The notes: a model not told the origin generated them from the sequence alone. Shown: positions 25,601 through 38,250, counted from the first letter of the stretch. The stretch is DNA of 64,000 nt from Pyrus communis (GCF_963583255.1 NC_084807.1:6366872-6430871); one strand, 5' to 3'. Translations and numbers: made by a program.

Positions 25601-28157
25601 TACTGTTTTGTCTAAATTTTCATACTAGTTCTCTGAGAAAAAGAAAATATAATTCATACTACTTGGTTGCATCATACTTGTTCAATATAACTTAAAAATG
25701 GTTTCTCTGTGGATCCATGCCTTGTTTAGGAATGCATTTTAGAAATTTTAATGGGTTGATTTATGCAACTCTGGTTTGTTGAGTCACAAAGTTTTTTTTT
25801 TACCTTTCCTTTTGGAATACCGCCTCTTTTAACTATTTATACTTACAGACCCTGCGAGCAATGCCAGTAGTTGATCTAGAAGCACCGACACTGTGTCTTG
25901 TTGGAGCTCCTAATGTCGGGAAGTCATCTTTGGTCCGTATACTCTCTACTGGGAAGCCTGAGGTATGCACAATTTTAATGACAAATATAATTTTCCTTGT
26001 ATGGAGGATGTATGAAAGTCTTATTTTTCAATTATTGTTACCATCAAATATCATCGTCTTCATCTCACTCTCCTTATTTTAATTTAAGATCTGCAACTAC
26101 CCATTCACAACAAGAGGAATACTAATGGGTCATATTATTTCAAGCCATCAGACTTTTCAGGTCGGTCAATTTCTACAATATTTAGAATGAATATATATTT
26201 TTGATTTTCAATATTAATTTAAGTTGACTACAGGTGACAGACACTCCTGGCCTGCTGAAGAGATGTGATGGTAAGTGACTGGCATTTGCTAGTTGTATGT
26301 ATCTTGTAGAGTGGTTATGTTTAATTGTTGCGCCCATTGATCCAATATGCAGAATGTCGATATTAAATACCAAAATTTAGTCTAGTTGGTTGATACATAG
26401 TCCATTATGAAAACACAAGTAATTATGGTACACTGCTGAATGAACTGTTCTGAATAACCATTGCTTACTTGCTTGAGTAAATGGAGCTTGGTTTAGAGGC
26501 TGATCAAATATATAAGGTCTGTATAGGATTTTGGTTCAAATATGACTATGAGGATAATCCAACAGGGCATAGCGAAACCAATTTCTTTTCTTTTTACTTT
26601 ACTTGCATCTAATTTTCATTATAACACTCCATATTTATGCAATCACTCAATTCATTCTCTCTCAAAGTTAAGCCTTTCTGGCGAACTTGACATGAGCTCA
26701 TTCCGAACTGTCTCATTTCAATTTTGTATATATGAATTTGTATTTGAAAACGTAGAAACTTGTGCTTCTAATGCAAATCCTTTATGGACCATTCGTATGA
26801 TATATTAAAGGACGTTTTTTTCAGCTTAATGTTTAGCATAAAAGTTTGTCTCCCCACTGGATAGGCTTTTGGACCACATAAAAAGTTGGAAACCGGTAAT
26901 GCATACTACTATATTTGACGCTGCATCGGAGGAAAGGTGTACTTCTGGAAGTTCATGTCACTGTTATCGTACTCCTGTTAAAGCACCACTTGGGTGTAGT
27001 GTGTGTGTATATATATGCAGGTGCTGTCCTATGTATGCCCTGGTTTCCTTTTCATTAAGGTTCTTTAGTTTTCACTATAATGACATAGGTTGGGTTCGGT
27101 AGGAAGAAAATGTCTTCACCACTCAATGAACAATTTTTCAGTTGCACGACTGATTGTGGTCAAGATATGATAAGTTTTTATTTCCAGCTTCTGTAGTTGT
27201 AGTTGGTGCTTATATTTTTGTTGCTCGATTGGTTTTTCATTTTTTTTTAATTTTTTAATTGTGTGCTTCAGAGGACAGAAATAATTTGGAAAAATTGACA
27301 CTTGCTGTCCTCTCACATTTACCGACCGCAATTCTCTATGTCCATGACCTCACTGGGGAATGCGGGACCTCACCTTCTGACCAGGTATTATGTTGTTTTA
27401 CATACTATTTCTGGATTCAATACGAGACGTGAAACATAATTTTAATGGCATTGAATTGAATTTAAATAAAATGGAAGGGATTCTTACAGCTCACAACTGA
27501 TTGAGCAATGGTTGAGAAACAAGTCAGTATAGTTTACTCTTTTTTTTTCTTTTCTTTTTTGTTTGTTTGTTTTTTCTTGTAATTCAGCTCGGTAGAAAAT
27601 ATTCCCCCTTCATTATTATGCTTTTGTTCTTCCTTTCCAATATATTAAATTCATGGGTTTTCTACGATGACCGTGCAGTTTGTCATATACAAGGAAATAA
27701 AGGAGAGGTTTGGTGAGCATCTTTGGCTTGATGTTGTGTCCAAATGTGATCTGTTGCAAAAGTCTCCAGTGCTATTTGCCACTGATAATGGTGATGATTC
27801 TGATCTTAAGCTGGAAAGGTACCGGAAGTTGGGTCCCGACGGAGCTATTCATGTGTCAGTGATGAATGAAGTAGGGCTCGCCGAGGTAATCATTATATCA
27901 TAAGTTCACTCTCCAAATATAGTGTTGAGCGTTCAAGCCTTGAGCTCGGTTGTTTTTCAATTTTAATGAACTTGCTCGGCGTTTGTAGTTTCGAACAAAT
28001 TAAACCGGAAACAAAAGTATTTGCTTGTCAACTAACAATTCACGCTTGGATGTTTGCACTGCAGTTGAAGAGTAGAGTGCATGAGATGCTGGATTCTCAG
28101 ATGACCAGGATCCAAGTTCAAGAAAGCAACAAAGAAAAGCTTGAAGTTGTTAGTTGA
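21815..28157 (+). CDS. PDE318: NOG1-like organellar GTPase (PDE318 type), 14 exons
   Basis: Exons: 21815-21893, 22249-22382, 23492-23612, 23743-23807, 23915-24028, 24367-24441, 25006-25044, 25128-25199, 25849-25962, 26089-26160, 26234-26270, 27272-27384, 27679-27885, 28065-28157. The sum is 1335 bases, 444 residues, with all GT-AG junctions in phase. The N-terminus is Arg/Ser-rich without acidic residues, as for a plastid or mitochondrial presequence. An NOG1-type N-terminal helical domain spans about 72-233. GTPase motifs follow: G1 GAPNVGKS (252-259), G2 in NYPFTTRG, G3 DTPG (298-301), G4 SKCD (366-369, Ser for the usual Asn). The family, OBG/NOG1-related, acts in ribosome assembly; the Arabidopsis gene is named for a pigment-defective embryo phenotype (family knowledge). 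The start is the first ATG of an open exon ending AAAG|GT. The gene begins about 190 bases after a Pack-MULE. Intron 2 carries an ACT microsatellite, intron 8 a possible SINE. A 28-codon open stretch follows the stop. Confidence 0.9.
22652..22684. repeat. (ACT)n trinucleotide microsatellite
   Basis: About ten ACT/CTA units in intron 2 of the NOG1-like GTPase gene. Confidence 0.9.
25260..25390 (+). mobile_element. Possible tRNA-derived SINE in intron 8
   Basis: GGTTCGAATCC (about 25314-25326) is a perfect pol III B box, followed about 50 bases later by an A-rich tail (GCAAAAAAAGAAAAAGAAAA). The A box and target duplication are not clear, so it may be a truncated copy. Confidence 0.4.
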
Positions 28158-28713
28158 GAACTTGAGAGAGCATTTTCTGAAGTTCAAAAGAGAAACCAAT
28201 TGAGTACGCTGCTTCCGAACAAGCGGAAGTCTGAAGACCTGTAGCATGCAAGTGCTTGTATATAACACACTGCTGACTTCTCACAGTTTTTTGGTCCCTT
28301 GTCATCGTGATGATCTATTTAGGCATCCAAGATGATTCGGAGAAGCTGAGTTGATTGCCTTAAATATGTATGTTAGAATGGAGTACCGAAAACAGTCCGC
28401 ATTTTCTTGGACAACTAGTAGGAACTAATGGTTGGAGGATGATGTTGCAGTAAGAAATTGCTCTCACAATGCTGAATGCATACATTTAAGCTTGGTTCTC
28501 TATGCCTGAGAGTGTTCTTTTCATTGTATAAAACGTACTCTTTGTTTATAGACTCGGTTGAGACTCGAGCCCTAGCTGGTTACAGCTAAACTTTGTTTTC
28601 CTCTTTTCCTGTTCCAGTAGGTGCATTTCCTCTACTGTTATCAATGGACTCCCCTTTGCTCAACCTAAAGAACCAAGTAATTTGAAAGCAAACAACTCCT
28701 GAGGTTGCTTGTG
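28158..28713. other. Shared 3' region between convergent genes
   Basis: Holds the 3' untranslated regions of the GTPase gene (plus) and of PIG-P (minus). No other gene is seen. The first 84 bases remain open in the GTPase frame to a TAG at 28242-28244. Confidence 0.6.
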
Positions 28714-30330
28714 TTATTTAAACATGGAACGATTGATTCTGTCGATGCTGATATCGGATATTGGCTCGATGGGCTGATCATCATCCCCAACTGGAGAAGA
28801 GCTCAGAGGATCTCTACTGAATTCATCTGCACAAGAGAATGGAAGTCCATTTGCACAACTTGTCGAAAAAAATGAAATGAAAAGATTAAAACAGACATCT
28901 GAAACGTTAATTGGCGAACCAAGGGAATCAACTCTCACCGTAAACAGTATATAAGGAAGAAGGGGGAGGGGTGGACATGAAGTTGACGCCACAGTAAAAT
29001 CCCAATGCTAATACCACTGTCATCATAGCGTAAGCTGGCACGGCCAATGCCCAATACCTGAAAATAGCGCAATAAATTCAAAAGAGCGAACTTGTTGGGA
29101 AGTACTTTTGGAATGGCTAAAACTGCTTCTGACAGCGGTCGGCAAGGAACAATTAAAAGTATTTATGGGTTACAAAAGCATAGTGCTTTATAGAGGAAGC
29201 AATTGAAAGTTAATTTTCAGTTTTTTTTTTTTTTAATAACATACAGAAATTTCATTAAATAGCTAAGCAGCACTGAAGAACAAACAATAGGCAAAAGCAA
29301 AACAGGACGCTGAGGCCACAGAGAACAGAAAAGTGAAAAAAATGATAACGGTGGGCAAGATACAATGGTGCAACATGCTAAGACGTCAGGCGCCCAAAAC
29401 TACTGAACTAGACAGTGTTCGACGGTGGACATGGCAAACCATCCCTTAAACAGAACATGAGCAAAGGAGGAAGGGGGTTAGTTTAACAAAACGTCACCGC
29501 ACATCCTCCTTTTCCCCATAGATGCAAAAGCACTTCCAACTGCATTTTCGGTAAACACTTGGAATTTTTTTAAACAATTTCATTGTGCTTTCAATGTTAA
29601 TGTTCCTAACAAAAGCGCTCATAATGCACTCCCAAAAAGACCCTCATTCCTGATTCATAGGGCAAAGTACTTGTTTCCCAATCCAAATGACTATAAACTT
29701 CCAAAACTACGACGAAACATTATCAAAGTTGCAAGTAGCTAATCATCTAATCATTAAAAACCACCGGCCAAACTGTTTCCTTTCCCACTCCAAATATCCC
29801 GAATCTGATTTAAACACAACTCTAAAACTCCCCTAGATATGACAAAACATGATCAAAGTTATGATTAGCTAATCGTCTAATCCTTTGAAACAACAAAAGA
29901 ACAGAACTGATGGCGGATAATAATCTCAAAGAAAACTCAAAAAACATATACGATTGAAACTGAAAGCAAAAGGGGGACCTGCTGGGATAGTAAAAAATCC
30001 CAATGGAATGCAGCCAAGACTCTGGAACATACGCCCACACCAAGAATATAACTGCTCACACAGCACAGCACAGAATAATACCAAAATTAAATAAACAAAT
30101 AAGTATAATTAAAGAGAAATAAAAACTGAATTTGTAGAAGAAGAGTATTGGGTGGGACCTGTAGCCACAACAGTAGTGATGGAGCCAACAAAGCCATAGA
30201 CTTCAGAAGGCTTGGGGCCATGAAACCCAGAAGCCTTGTCATCTGAATCAACAAATGACACTGTTGCCCTCCTCTTCTTTGATACACTCAGTATTCTTCT
30301 GGGGCTGCACACTGAATATGAATCCTCCAT
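28714..30330 (-). CDS. PIGP: PIG-P, subunit of GPI-N-acetylglucosaminyltransferase
   Basis: Coding exons: 30330-30159, 30051-29979, 29057-28939, 28826-28714; 477 bases, 158 residues, phases close. The order is a basic N-terminal tail (RRILSVSKKRRATVSF), the PIG-P signature GPKPSEVYGFVGS (38-50) leading into the first membrane helix (about 44-67), a short lumenal loop ending GIFYYPSRYWA, a second helix (about 83-107), then an acidic tail with QPIEPISDISIDRIN, which is conserved in plants. PIG-P is a small ER membrane subunit of the enzyme that starts GPI-anchor synthesis on phosphatidylinositol. The start was chosen at MEDSYS, the usual family N-terminus. An upstream in-frame ATG exists, but an acceptor (ACCCAG, about 30360) and a donor near 30616 suggest a 5' UTR intron that removes it. 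The gene is convergent with the GTPase gene; the two stops lie 557 bases apart. Confidence 0.9.
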
Positions 30331-30699
30331 TCCTTTCGATTCTTCTTCTTCTTCTTCTGGGTTTCCACCCAAATCATAAACAATTAATCCCAATTATTTT
30401 ATTAACAATTTGGGTTCCTTTCTCCTAAATTAGTGATTGAAATCCTGTAAGTGCATAACTGAGATTCATAAATAAGAAGAAAACAAAAACTTGTGTGTCC
30501 TCTAAGAATTCAGTTTCCAATTTCAATTACTATAATTGACAACTCTAACTCAATCACATGTATAAAAATAAAAAAAACCGTAAATGGATTCAAGATACAA
30601 GAGAGAGAGAGGGTACCTGGAATTTGAGAATGTGAAGCCAAACGCAGGAGCTACGAGTTTTTATGAATTTGGGTTTCAAGAGAGCATGGTGGAACCTTT

Positions 30700-31760
30700 T
30701 TCCTTTTTTTTTATATTTAATTTTTTATTATTAAAGATTGAAAGGTTTTAAATAGCATTTTAAAAATTTCATTATACGCTTTTTATAAGTGTATTTTTTT
30801 TTTAATTATAGAAAATTTGGAATCCTAAATAAGATTTTTGAAATGTCAATAACAATTTTCTAAAACTATTACAATTTACAAGAATTTAGAAGATGAAAAA
30901 TATATTCGGATGCATGAACAGTGGACTTATAAATTCACTTTAAAAAAAAAAAAATCCTATAAATTCATGAATTCGGAACGCATACAAAAGGGGAAAATTT
31001 GAATTTAGAACGCATTTAATTAAAAGAAAAAGATTTTATTCATTGAAGTAGTCCACCTCTTGCTTCAACCTCCAAATATGGGTACAAAGTACAAACCAAT
31101 AAGAAGAAAGCGCTTTTTTTTTTTTTTTTTTTTTTTATTTAAAAAATTTAAAAATTGATTGATTGATTTATTTTTTTAATCAAATTACAGAATTTAATGC
31201 CTAATGCTTAATATGTTCGTAATCAATAAAATAAATGAATCGAATTCAACTTTTCGACGTGAATAGTGTGTAAAAAGTGAATATGTCTGCTTATGTATTG
31301 CTTATTAATCAGTATAGTATATTCATTCATTCGCAGTTAAAAAATATTTCTCGTTAAAAAATTTCAACATAATAAAAGATATGAATTATCTAAAAAGCAT
31401 TAACAAGCTCGTACTAAGTTGAAACCAAACTTCTACTCACCTAGTAATCCAAAAAGCAAAAATCGAACCTTGTACAAAAAGTTATGATTTTTATCATAAT
31501 TGCAGTATATCAGCCCAATCCCAATGGTATTAGGATTAGTACATACCAATTGAATTTCCTACAATTTTTCAAGAAGTAAAAAGTGCTTTCCTTATATATA
31601 TACTCCACCGTTCTCATAGTAATTAGTATTTATTTTCAAAATCATACTTACTCAAAAGAAAGCAAAACCTTTCCTATATATCAGTACTGAATCACGCTGC
31701 TTTTCAAATCTCTAACGTGCCTCCTCCATTATTCTCAGTCTTTTCGAAATTCCTCACGCC
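30700..31760. other. AT-rich spacer
   Basis: Poly-A and poly-T runs (for example 31112-31136) and no supported gene. It separates the PIG-P promoter (minus) from the RADIALIS-like promoter (plus). Confidence 0.5.
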
Positions 31761-31761
31761 C

Positions 31762-31763
31762 TA

Positions 31764-31835
<72 letters not shown>

Positions 31836-31838
31836 TAG
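31762..31838 (+). repeat. (TA)n(CA)n(TA)n microsatellite in the RADIALIS-like promoter
   Basis: TA run, short GAGA, CA run, then TATATATATA, ending about 40 bases upstream of the start codon. The last TA block may double as the TATA element or lie in the 5' UTR. Confidence 0.85.
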
Positions 31839-31874
31839 CACTCTGGATTATACAGTTGAACGAACAAAGTAGCC

Positions 31875-32159
31875 ATGGCAGGAGGAGTTAGTAGTGATCA
31901 ATGGACTTGGCAAGAAAACAAAGTCTTCGAGACTGCCCTAGCGACCTACAATATTCACTGCATTGAAAAAGGGGAGTGGGAGAAACTCTCACTTTTGGTT
32001 CCTGGAAAATCCATTGATCAAATCAAATCACACTTCATGCAGCTACTGATGGATTTGGAGGCCATCGAGTCTGACCAAGAACCGCTCCCTGATTACAAAG
32101 ATGATCTTTTTCTCATGACGAAAAAAGGATCGAGACGCCAGCGACAGCAACGGCAGTGA
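31875..32159 (+). CDS. RADIALIS-like single-MYB (SANT) protein
   Basis: A single open frame of 94 residues. Residues 8-75 match the RADIALIS-like layout: W10 with ENKVFETALATYN, then GEWEKL (W35), PGKSIDQIKSHF (43-54) where the family has GGKT-EEVK-HY, then DLEAIESDQEPLPDY. RAD-like proteins bind MYB partners of the DIVARICATA/DRIF kind and act as competitive regulators in plant development; this is known of the family. The third helix has HF for the more usual HY, and the linker before W35 holds extra residues (NIHCIEKGE). The tail is basic and Gln-rich (SRRQRQQRQ). It is intronless, and the start is the first ATG after the microsatellite. It diverges enough from typical members that its function may differ. 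Confidence 0.8.
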   Translation: MAGGVSSDQWTWQENKVFETALATYNIHCIEKGEWEKLSLLVPGKSIDQIKSHFMQLLMDLEAIESDQEPLPDYKDDLFLMTKKGSRRQRQQRQ

Positions 32160-33844
32160 TCATGATGGTACCGGAAAGAGAGAATTTGATCAAGTTGTGG
32201 TGACAGTTAGACGAATTTGATTATTCCATGCATGGTTTTTCATATCATTGGCAACATGTCGATATGTTGATTTAAGTTGTCGATATAGATTCTGATATCG
32301 TGTCTACGGATGTCGACATAGTCTCGCAACATGTTGTGATATGGTATGAAGTAATGTCTTTATAATTTGTGGTATTCTGGTGGACTGGATTCTCGTGCAC
32401 GTATTAGCTGATGCATAGTGCCCATTTAATTTTGGTCCAGTATGTATGAACACCAAATGCCCAAATAATTCAGAACTACGTAACCTAATGGGCCGGGCCT
32501 ATAAGTAAGGCTTGGCCAATCTTTACAATAATCATTTTCAAACAGAATACTCTTTCATCCACCAAATTTGTACTTCATATCAATTTTTCTTCAATGGTAC
32601 GTATTATACAGTGTATGAAAAATCAACAATTAGATATTACGTATAAAAATTTAAAAGATATTTTCACCGTTTTGGATCTAACATTGTAGCCAGACCCTTC
32701 TTTTGCATCATAGTTATGTAATAAAACAATAAAAAAAAAATTCAAAAGTCAAATTCCATTAGCCGACCATGCTTTAGATAAGTTGGCAACAACAATGCGC
32801 ATCTCCACCTACGCTCCAATTTAAATCTCCTCACAATAGTTTTGGATGAATATAGTGTAGAATATCGCTATGTTATCAAAGATAACATAAAAACAATATA
32901 CACCATTAGTTGCTGAATTATCGGCATTACTGTTCAACTTAAGAACCATCTTTGCCGACCATAGTTGAATACATCTTTGTTTAAGACAAATTAGACCACA
33001 TCAAAGTTGGAAAATACAAATGAGTTCCTCAGTTTGTTGAATATAATACTAAGCAGATAATGTCAAAAACATGATTATCATTTGCTTATACTGCTTCTGT
33101 GGGACTAATTCAAACAGTCTATCTGTAAACCATCTCTCATTAGCAGAAGATTTTAGCCGTAATCGTCGTTTAGATGAATTAATTTGTTGTCAACTGTCAA
33201 TTAAAAGGGAGAATAATCATTGAGAATTTAAAAATATAATGTGGAATTAACTAATCCATGGCCTAGCTAGTCCCAGAGCCACAATGATCAACTGGTTTAA
33301 TTTTGAATCTTGTGTTTAATTATTCCAAAGTGAGATAAACAAATATGGTTTGAGAATATTTATGGGTAGAATCAATAGAATAGTGTTTGATCATTTGTAC
33401 ACATGTCTGATTCATATACAATCCCTCTTTTCTAGCACTTAATGACAAACAATTTAGAATTTATGCCCAAATTTCCAACATAAACTATGTCTACAGATGT
33501 CATTAGTTTGCTGTAGTACTTTTACACTTTATAACTCACTATTTTTGTGATTTGGGAATAGTTTAGAAATAGCTTTTAAAGAAAATATATTTGAAATCAA
33601 TCCTTAATAAAAATGTAAATTAAATCTGGAAAAACACTTGAAGTGTTTCCTGCAATAAGCATAATTACTTTTGGAACTCAAAAATATTTTTTTTATTTAA
33701 AAAAAAAAACGATTCAGTCATTTAAAAACACTTTCCAAATAAGTCCGTAATTATCTAGTAATCTTAATATGCGAGGAGAATAATTGGTTAAACTAATTTG
33801 AGGATAGAATAAGGGGATCGAGAAGAGTGCTACTTAAAGTATTC
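32160..33844. other. 3' flank and spacer, no gene seen
   Basis: The first few hundred bases are likely the 3' untranslated region of the RADIALIS-like gene. The rest is AT-rich with no recognised repeat or open frame. Confidence 0.5.
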
Positions 33845-33875
33845 AAGCTTGTTGATGGTGCGCCACTTAGTACTA

Positions 33876-36118
33876 TGATAGGAGCATATTTATGCGACTT
33901 AATTGGCTTGTTCTCATGCATTTACGTTGTGTTTCTTTAGTTATTTTAGTCCTTTATGCCATTTTCGTGTGTTTCTAGGTTCATATGGCTAAGGAAGCAA
34001 AAAGAAGCAATTTGGAGCATTCTAGAGCATTTTTGGGCCAAGATTGGATAGTGCAAGCATGGAGGCATGAGGATGGACGAATTTGAAGGCTTGAATTCAG
34101 TTAGGGAGCTGCAAGGGGGCCTAAAAACCTTATTTCTAGAAGGCTTTATCTATTCACACATGGTGCCTAATTCCTACCTTGTCCTAGCCGTCCTACCTTG
34201 TCTCTTAGCCGTCCTACCTTGTCTCCTAGCCGTCCTAGCTTGTCACTAGCCGTCCTAGCTTGTCTCCTAGCCATCCTAGCTTGTCTCCTAGCCGTCCTAG
34301 CTTGTCACTAGCCGTCCTACCTTGTCTCCTAGCCGTCCTAGCTTGTCTCCTAGCCGTCCTAGCTTGTCACTAGCCGTCCTACCTTGTCACTAGCCGTCCT
34401 ACCTTGTCTCCTAGCCGTCCTAGCTTGTCACTAGCCGTCCTACCTTGTCACTAGCCGTCCTACCTTGTCTCCTAGCTGTCCTACCTTGTCTCCTAGCCGT
34501 CCTAGCTTGTCACTAGCCGTCCTACCTTGTCTCCTAGCCGTCCTACCTTGTCTCCTAGCCGTCCTAGCTTGTCTCCTAGCCGTCCTAGCTTGTCTCCTAG
34601 CCGTCCTAGCTTGTCTTCTAGCCGTCCTAGCTTGTCACTAGCCGTCCTACCTTGTCCAAGCTACACACATATATCCTTTAAGTGTTTCATGTATAGAATT
34701 TCTGGTACAAAAAACCTTTTGGTTTCAACTAAGTTCAAAACCTTTCCTAGCCCTATAAATAAGGCTTTGCAGCAAGGCACTAAGGGGATCACTCATTCAC
34801 CCAATTTTCGTCCATTCATCTAGCCACACCACTCTACACATCCTAAAATCCTAGAAACACAATTCCAGCCAAACACTACACCTTGCCGTGCCTATCCTCC
34901 ATCCAATTCCATAATCCCTGATCCTAAAACACATCCCAACCATCCCATCCACCTTTGTGCCGTAGTAAGGAGAAAGAAGGAAAGACTCTTGGATGCTCAA
35001 GCTTCGTCGTTGGTGCATTCTAGGTGTAATTTGTTTTATGATTTCAATGTTTAATTTATTTTCCTTTCATTTTGCTATGAACATGAGTGGCTAAACCCCT
35101 ATTGGTTAGGGGTGATTTCGAAGCCATAACTATGTGTGCAAGTTGATTTGATAAATTCCAGTTATGAGTTCTTGAATCGTGAATGCAATTGGCTTAACTG
35201 TGCGAGTAATAACGTATTTGTGTTTGTTAATTAGGGGTCGACACTTAATTGGCTTGCATGAATATGATGCTAGAATATAAGTTTGTTTCACATAATTGTC
35301 ACACACTTATATTCACAAGTAGTGAAGGTTGCTAGTCACAATCGCGTTAAGTTCAATTCCTAGCATAAGTGTCATGATGTCATAGTCACAAGTGCTTTGT
35401 CAATGCTTATAGTTTTCATTGAACGTAATGATCTTTGATTGTATCTTTATTATGATGTCATGTAAGGAACTTTTGAAGAATGCTTTGGGTTGTCGTATGA
35501 TGTCATCCAATTCAATAACACAAGGAAAACTTGAGAATTAACTAGTGATGTCACGGTTAATTTGGGGCATTGTCATTCATAATTCTATGAAGGAATAACT
35601 GGAAATCGAGTCATTTGCATACTTGTCATGTGTGGAGAAAGAACCCCTAACTAGTCCATCATCCATTAAAAACCCCAAAAATGTTTCAAAATCAGTTTTA
35701 CTTTGCAATCTGTTTTCTCAACTTTAATTTCGTCCAAATCAAATCCCCCTTTACTTTGAAGTCTCAATTTAGTTAGAAATTGTTTTGGTTTTTGTTTTTA
35801 AGTGTTTTGAGTCAAGTTTTCAACCAATTTCGTCCAAATTAGTGTAGGTGCTCAAAACTGCCCAGAAAGTGGTTTTTAGGCAGTTTTGAGTCTTCTAGTT
35901 GCTGTTTTGAGTTTTTGTTTTGTTTTAGTGTTTTAACTTTGGTTTTTCATTCTTTGAGTCCAAATTAGTGTTTTTAATTTTGTTTTGGAGTCCTTAGGTC
36001 AGTTTTCAAGAGTTTAGCAATCCCTCCTAATCCCCGGTTTTGAACGATCCCTACTTACATACTTTGCTACAATTGTCAGAAGAGGGTTTAATTTGTGTGC
36101 TTAATATATTTCGCATCA
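33876..36118 (+). repeat. LTR 1 (2243 bases)
   Basis: Begins TGATAGGAGCATATTTATG and ends ATATTTCGCATCA. It contains a TATA box (CTATAAATAAG, about 34753) that would start transcripts near 34785. Its minisatellite has 23 units. Confidence 0.93.
34178..34660 (+). repeat. 20/21-base minisatellite in LTR 1 (23 units)
   Basis: Two alternating unit types, CTTGTCTCCTAGCCGTCCTAG (21) and CTTGTCACTAGCCGTCCTAC (20), plus rare variants. It ends at CTTGTCCAAGC. Confidence 0.93.
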
Positions 36119-38250
36119 AATTTTTGGCGCCGTTGCCGGGGATTAGCAACTTTGCTAATCCCTTGGATTGTTTTATTTTCGTTTGTTTTTATTTTATTCC
36201 AGATTCTTAATCTTGTTTTGTTTCTTGTTTTAGGTACTAATTTATGACTCGGAGTTCTCATCCGATTCGTGAACATATCCTGGAGTGATTGGGTTCTTCG
36301 TCCGGCTGTACGACGTTAAAGCAAGCGCTACTTGGGAGGCAACCCATGCATTCAACAAAGGAAGACCTAGAAAGCACTCCAATTCCAGATTTGCGTTCCT
36401 AAACTCTTCTCTTTGTTGCTATTTCGTTTCTGCCATGTTAGGTTGTTTATTTGTTGTTTTGTTTGTTTGTTTGTTAATTGTGTGAGTCTATGCTTGAAAC
36501 ATTGAGGACAATGTTTGATTTAAGTGTGGGGGGGGGGGGGTAAACAAGTGTTTTTGTATGATTTTACATGATTTTCATGGGATTTTATCACCTATCACTT
36601 ATAATGTTGTTTCTCACTGTTTTTAAGTGTTTTTAGTGTGTTTTGAAGTGTTTTTATGTGTTTGGATCAGAAAATCCGAAAATTTACAAAAAAAAATTGC
36701 AAAAGAGTTTTGAAAAACCCCAAAAAGAGTTGTTTTAAAGTTGTTTTTGTGTATTTGTTTGGGTCTTAGGTCACCTTCCAACACAATGATGAGGATTTGG
36801 CTTTAAATTACATGACTATTAAAGAATGTTGTAAACATGGCTGGAAGTTGATTTATGCTTTGGTTTATGCTTGGTTATGGTTATAGCTTATGAATTCACA
36901 TATTACAAAGAGAAAATCTGTTTTTGTAACATGCTTGAATGAAGGAACTTAAACTAAAGCTACATCCTTGTGAGACTTGAGCCTATAACGTTCTTTGGAG
37001 AGTATAAATCTGTGATTTCTTGTTTTCTAAAGTCGTTGCATGATCTCATCATTCTTTGCTTGGTTGCTACTTGGAATGCATTTCATTGTAGTTCCAAATA
37101 CTAGAACTCATGCCCAATTCATTCAAAGCATGATATTGATTGCATAACATACAATAAGATGAAGTTGTTAGTCAAGCCAAAGCCAAAAAGCCTATCCCTT
37201 TTCACATGTATTGTAGGATTACACCTTTTGAGCCTTTTCAAGCTTATTTTCTTTGTTAACCACATTATCCTCACCTAGCCTAGATTAGGACTTTCCATAC
37301 CCTTGTTCTTAAAGGATAGTGAAGCATGACTTAGAATGAACTCCTTTTGATCAATATATTGCAGAAAATAAGTGTGGGGGAAGATAATAGGGCACGGCCA
37401 AAGAATGAAATAAAGAAAAAAGAAAAAAATTCGTGGAAAAATAAAAAAGGAAAATAGAAAAGAGTTGAAAAGAAAGAAAAAGAGTTGAAAAATAAGTGAG
37501 AATGATCTCACAAGTATTGGTTATTAAAGGAAGGGTCCAAAAGAGTGAATTTGACCCTAGTTGTTGCATGAATCTTCCCTTGTGTTTAAAAGTTGATTTC
37601 TGCCATTAAAAGTGAGTTTAAGTGTCAATTTCATTACTTTGCTTCCTATTACTTTAAGAACCTTTGTTTTACTTTACCTTTCTTTGTTAAACCATTACCC
37701 TTAGCCCCGTTACAACCCTCAACTTCTATCTTGATGTTATGTGTTCAATTTGTGGAGTTTGAATTTGGTATGAGCATATGGAATCACTGGTCCTCATTCT
37801 AAGTTGTAGCATTCCATTCATGAGATCATATTCATGTCATTGTCATAAATCCAGAAAATGCTTTCTTTGATATAACATATGTGAGTGTTAGAATTCATAT
37901 TTTCATCAATCTCCTCACATATACCTAGTGTAGGGTGTGGAGTTAGAAAATCTGTGTGAAAATTGAGTGCATTCTAGTAAGGAATTGAGGGAATTCTCTA
38001 AGGCATGTTACTACATTCAAAATGTTGTTTTAATTGATTAAATGTGAAATAATAAGTGGTAACTTTGATTAAGTGTTTGTTGAAGTGTAAAGTAAGCTAA
38101 ATGTCGTGGGAATGATGTTCTATATTGTGTCATGTTCGTTTGAAATCCCTGAGATACATGTTGGAAGGTTTAAAATGTGTTTTGGTTTGTTTTTAGTTTC
38201 TTTCGTTTTGTTTTGCTCGAGGACTAGCAAAAGCTAAGTGTGGGGGAATT
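36119..38250 (+). other. Internal region 1, coding-deleted
   Basis: After the primer site comes a 14-codon open start (ATG at 36244, TGA at 36286-36288), which looks like the first codons of a lost gag. It is followed at once by a GCTACTTGGGAGGCAACCCA block that in related gypsy elements lies after pol. A 13-G run is at 36528-36540. Three purine-rich AAGTGTGGGGG motifs occur (36521, 37371, 38235), the last one just before LTR 2. Confidence 0.85.

Noticed and set aside
29220..29400. Poly-T start followed by AATTTCATTAA-like sequence in PIG-P intron 2, possibly a LINE 3' end
   Set aside because: No open frame, target duplication or second copy visible, so the class cannot be supported.
31112..31136. 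Long poly-T as a possible retroposon tail
   Set aside because: No body or target duplication next to it.
34178..34660. Evenly spaced 20/21-base repeats that might suggest a CRISPR-like array or a repetitive protein gene (SPSRPSL or LAVLPCL repeats)
   Set aside because: The units are contiguous with no spacers, occur in all three LTRs of a eukaryotic retroelement, and the repeat-coding frames lack any upstream coding context.
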